A program made the translations under genes and the position numbers. Below are positions 63,333 to 64,000 of a stretch of DNA of 64,000 bases, piece by piece (the first letter of the stretch is position 1; the number at the start of each line of letters is the position of its first letter). The stretch spans positions 2,234,501 to 2,298,500 of the forward strand of contig OY848927.1 in NCBI GenBank assembly GCA_963693285.1, in the 5' to 3' direction. The DNA comes from Xestospongia muta. Lineage: Eukaryota > Porifera > Demospongiae > Haplosclerida > Petrosiidae. The notes beneath the pieces are model-generated. The model was not told the DNA's origin. It did not search any database and saw only the letters and a list, made by a program, of their open reading frames with translations.

Positions 63333-63422
63333 GGTTTTCAACCTTTCTTCTTTCTAATTGACATTGTTCTTCCATCACCAATAAAGCATCAACTTTGTCA
63401 GTGCTGTGATAATTCATTTCAT

Positions 63423-63650
63423 TCATCAACCAAACCTTCTCCACAGTCAACCAGACCGGAACTACACCAGCTCAACAAACCTTCTTCCCAGCCATCTACC
63501 AAATCGACTCTTCAGTCATCAACCAGACCTTCTCTGCAGTTTACCAAATCCAAAGTACTCCAGCCAACCAAACCTTGTCTCCAGTCATCAATTAAATCTA
63601 ATCTTCAATCATCTCCCAAACCACTCCAGTCACTTGATAAGCTTTCTCCA
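63423..63650 (+). repeat. Degenerate 21-24-bp repeat coding an octapeptide
   Basis: About ten tandem units of 7-8 codons follow the pattern S-S-T-K-P-S-L-Q. Examples are SSTKPSPQ, STRPELHQ, PSTKSTLQ, SSTRPSLQ, PTKPCLQ and SSPKPLQ. At DNA level each unit carries a version of CAGTCATCAACCAAACCTTC. The units share the frame of the Ser-rich stretch upstream. A second frame is also open here, but it lacks the regular spacing of Lys/Arg, Pro and Gln. A basic, Ser/Thr/Pro/Gln-rich linker expanded by slippage is the simplest reading. Confidence 0.7.
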
Positions 63651-63668
63651 ACCAATTCAAGGATGTAG

Positions 63669-63799
63669 AAATTATCTTTAGCTGCTGTTTGAGATTTTAA
63701 GACAAGAAAGAAACAAAGAGAACTGAAATGTGCTTAATCTGCACATGTTTCAGAAGGTATTGGACTTTAACACTTTATCTAATTTCTTTTTATTTGTAG
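63669..63799. other. Non-coding gap, possible 43-bp intron at its end
   Basis: Between the TAG that closes the repeat frame and the Ulp1-like segment I see no recognisable coding similarity. Its last 43 bp (63,757-63,799) start with GT after CAGAAG and end with a pyrimidine-rich TTTCTTTTTATTTGTAG. The acceptor is convincing by eye; the donor is only plausible. The downstream segment can also be read without splicing from an ATG at 63,730. Confidence 0.3.
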
Positions 63800-64000
63800 T
63801 TTGTGAAGATCTCAAGCATCAATCACTGACAACCAACAAGGAAGACAACTATTGGATAAAAGAGTTATGTCTATTTAAGACAGATAGGGAGTTTCTGAGA
63901 GGTGGCAAATGGCTGTTGTAACTGCCAGTCAGCACCTTCTTAAGGAATTATATCCACATGTTGGTGGTCTCCAACCTACAACATTAGGCCTTACACTTGG
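63800..64000 (+). pseudogene. Possible start of Ulp1/C48-like region, broken
   Basis: The first part reads TTNKEDNYWIKELCLFKTDR then GGKWL, ending in TAA at 63,919-63,921. One frame over, from 63,921, the translation continues TASQHLLKELYPHVGGLQ then PTTLGLTLG to the window edge. Together these resemble the segment (Gly-Lys-Trp-Leu, a few residues, then Ala-x-Gln-x-Leu-Leu-Lys-x-x-Tyr-Pro-His-x-Gly-Gly-Leu-Gln) found at the start of Ulp1/C48-peptidase-like regions in retroelement-related proteins of sponges, cnidarians and other invertebrates. Ulp1-like enzymes are cysteine proteases acting on ubiquitin-like modifiers. The His, Asp and Cys of the active site would lie beyond the window. About five codons and the frame are lost between the two parts, so this copy is damaged. 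The assignment rests on remembered family patterns and is moderate at best. Confidence 0.45.

Noticed and set aside
63380..63385. AATAAA as a polyadenylation signal
   Set aside because: It lies about 50 bp after the TGA, but the hexamer is common in A+T-rich DNA, there is no clear downstream GU-rich element, and the coding-like frame continues past it.
63406..63681. Alternative open frame across the 24-bp repeats
   Set aside because: It is open only because the repeat lacks stops there. The regular Lys/Arg-Pro-Gln spacing and continuity with the upstream frame favour the other frame.
62257..64000. Complete LTR retrotransposon
   Set aside because: No LTR, primer-binding site, gag, protease, reverse transcriptase or RNase H similarity is present; only the C-terminal integrase part remains.

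Overview
The window is eukaryotic satellite DNA, with a decayed gene or retroelement remnant in the last 1.75 kb. Positions 1 to about 62,256 are one head-to-tail tandem array on a single strand orientation, with a monomer of 145 bp. The consensus I read is about 23% G+C, with G about twice as frequent as C on the + strand. I see no gene, RNA gene or intact mobile element inside it. All repeat boundaries, periods and copy numbers were read by eye from marker variants, not computed.

Layout. (1) 1-55,473: subfamily A, roughly 380 monomers, homogeneous and built of local higher-order repeats (HORs). These have periods of about 580 bp (4-mer, 1-1,150), 1,594 bp (11-mer, about 6.1-9.2 kb), 2,605 bp (18-mer, about 16.0-21.2 kb), 725 bp (5-mers, about 25.3-27.9 kb), 1,304 and 2,174 bp (9- and 15-mers, about 38.7-45.7 kb) and 2,463 bp (17-mer, about 50.2-55.2 kb). 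(2) 55,474-62,256: subfamily B, roughly 47 monomers of the same ancestral unit, clearly more diverged from A and from each other. This is the arrangement expected at the edge of a satellite array. (3) 62,257-64,000: non-satellite DNA carrying the C-terminal part of a Ty3/gypsy-type integrase, a Ser-rich tail, a degenerate eight-residue repeat, and a segment resembling the region at the start of Ulp1/C48-like domains in retroelement-related invertebrate proteins. This stretch is broken by stops and frame changes.

The integrase style, the Ulp1-like segment and the possible very short introns (47 and 43 bp) fit an invertebrate animal such as a sponge or cnidarian. That assignment is low-confidence inference. 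The 145-bp unit is close to the DNA length of a nucleosome core, and with the HOR organisation it makes a centromeric or pericentromeric location plausible but unproven.

The most interesting items are the sharp A/B subfamily boundary, the layered HORs, the ancient half-monomer structure, and an exact GT...AG 47-bp insertion inside a conserved integrase motif next to the point where the satellite meets the integrase.
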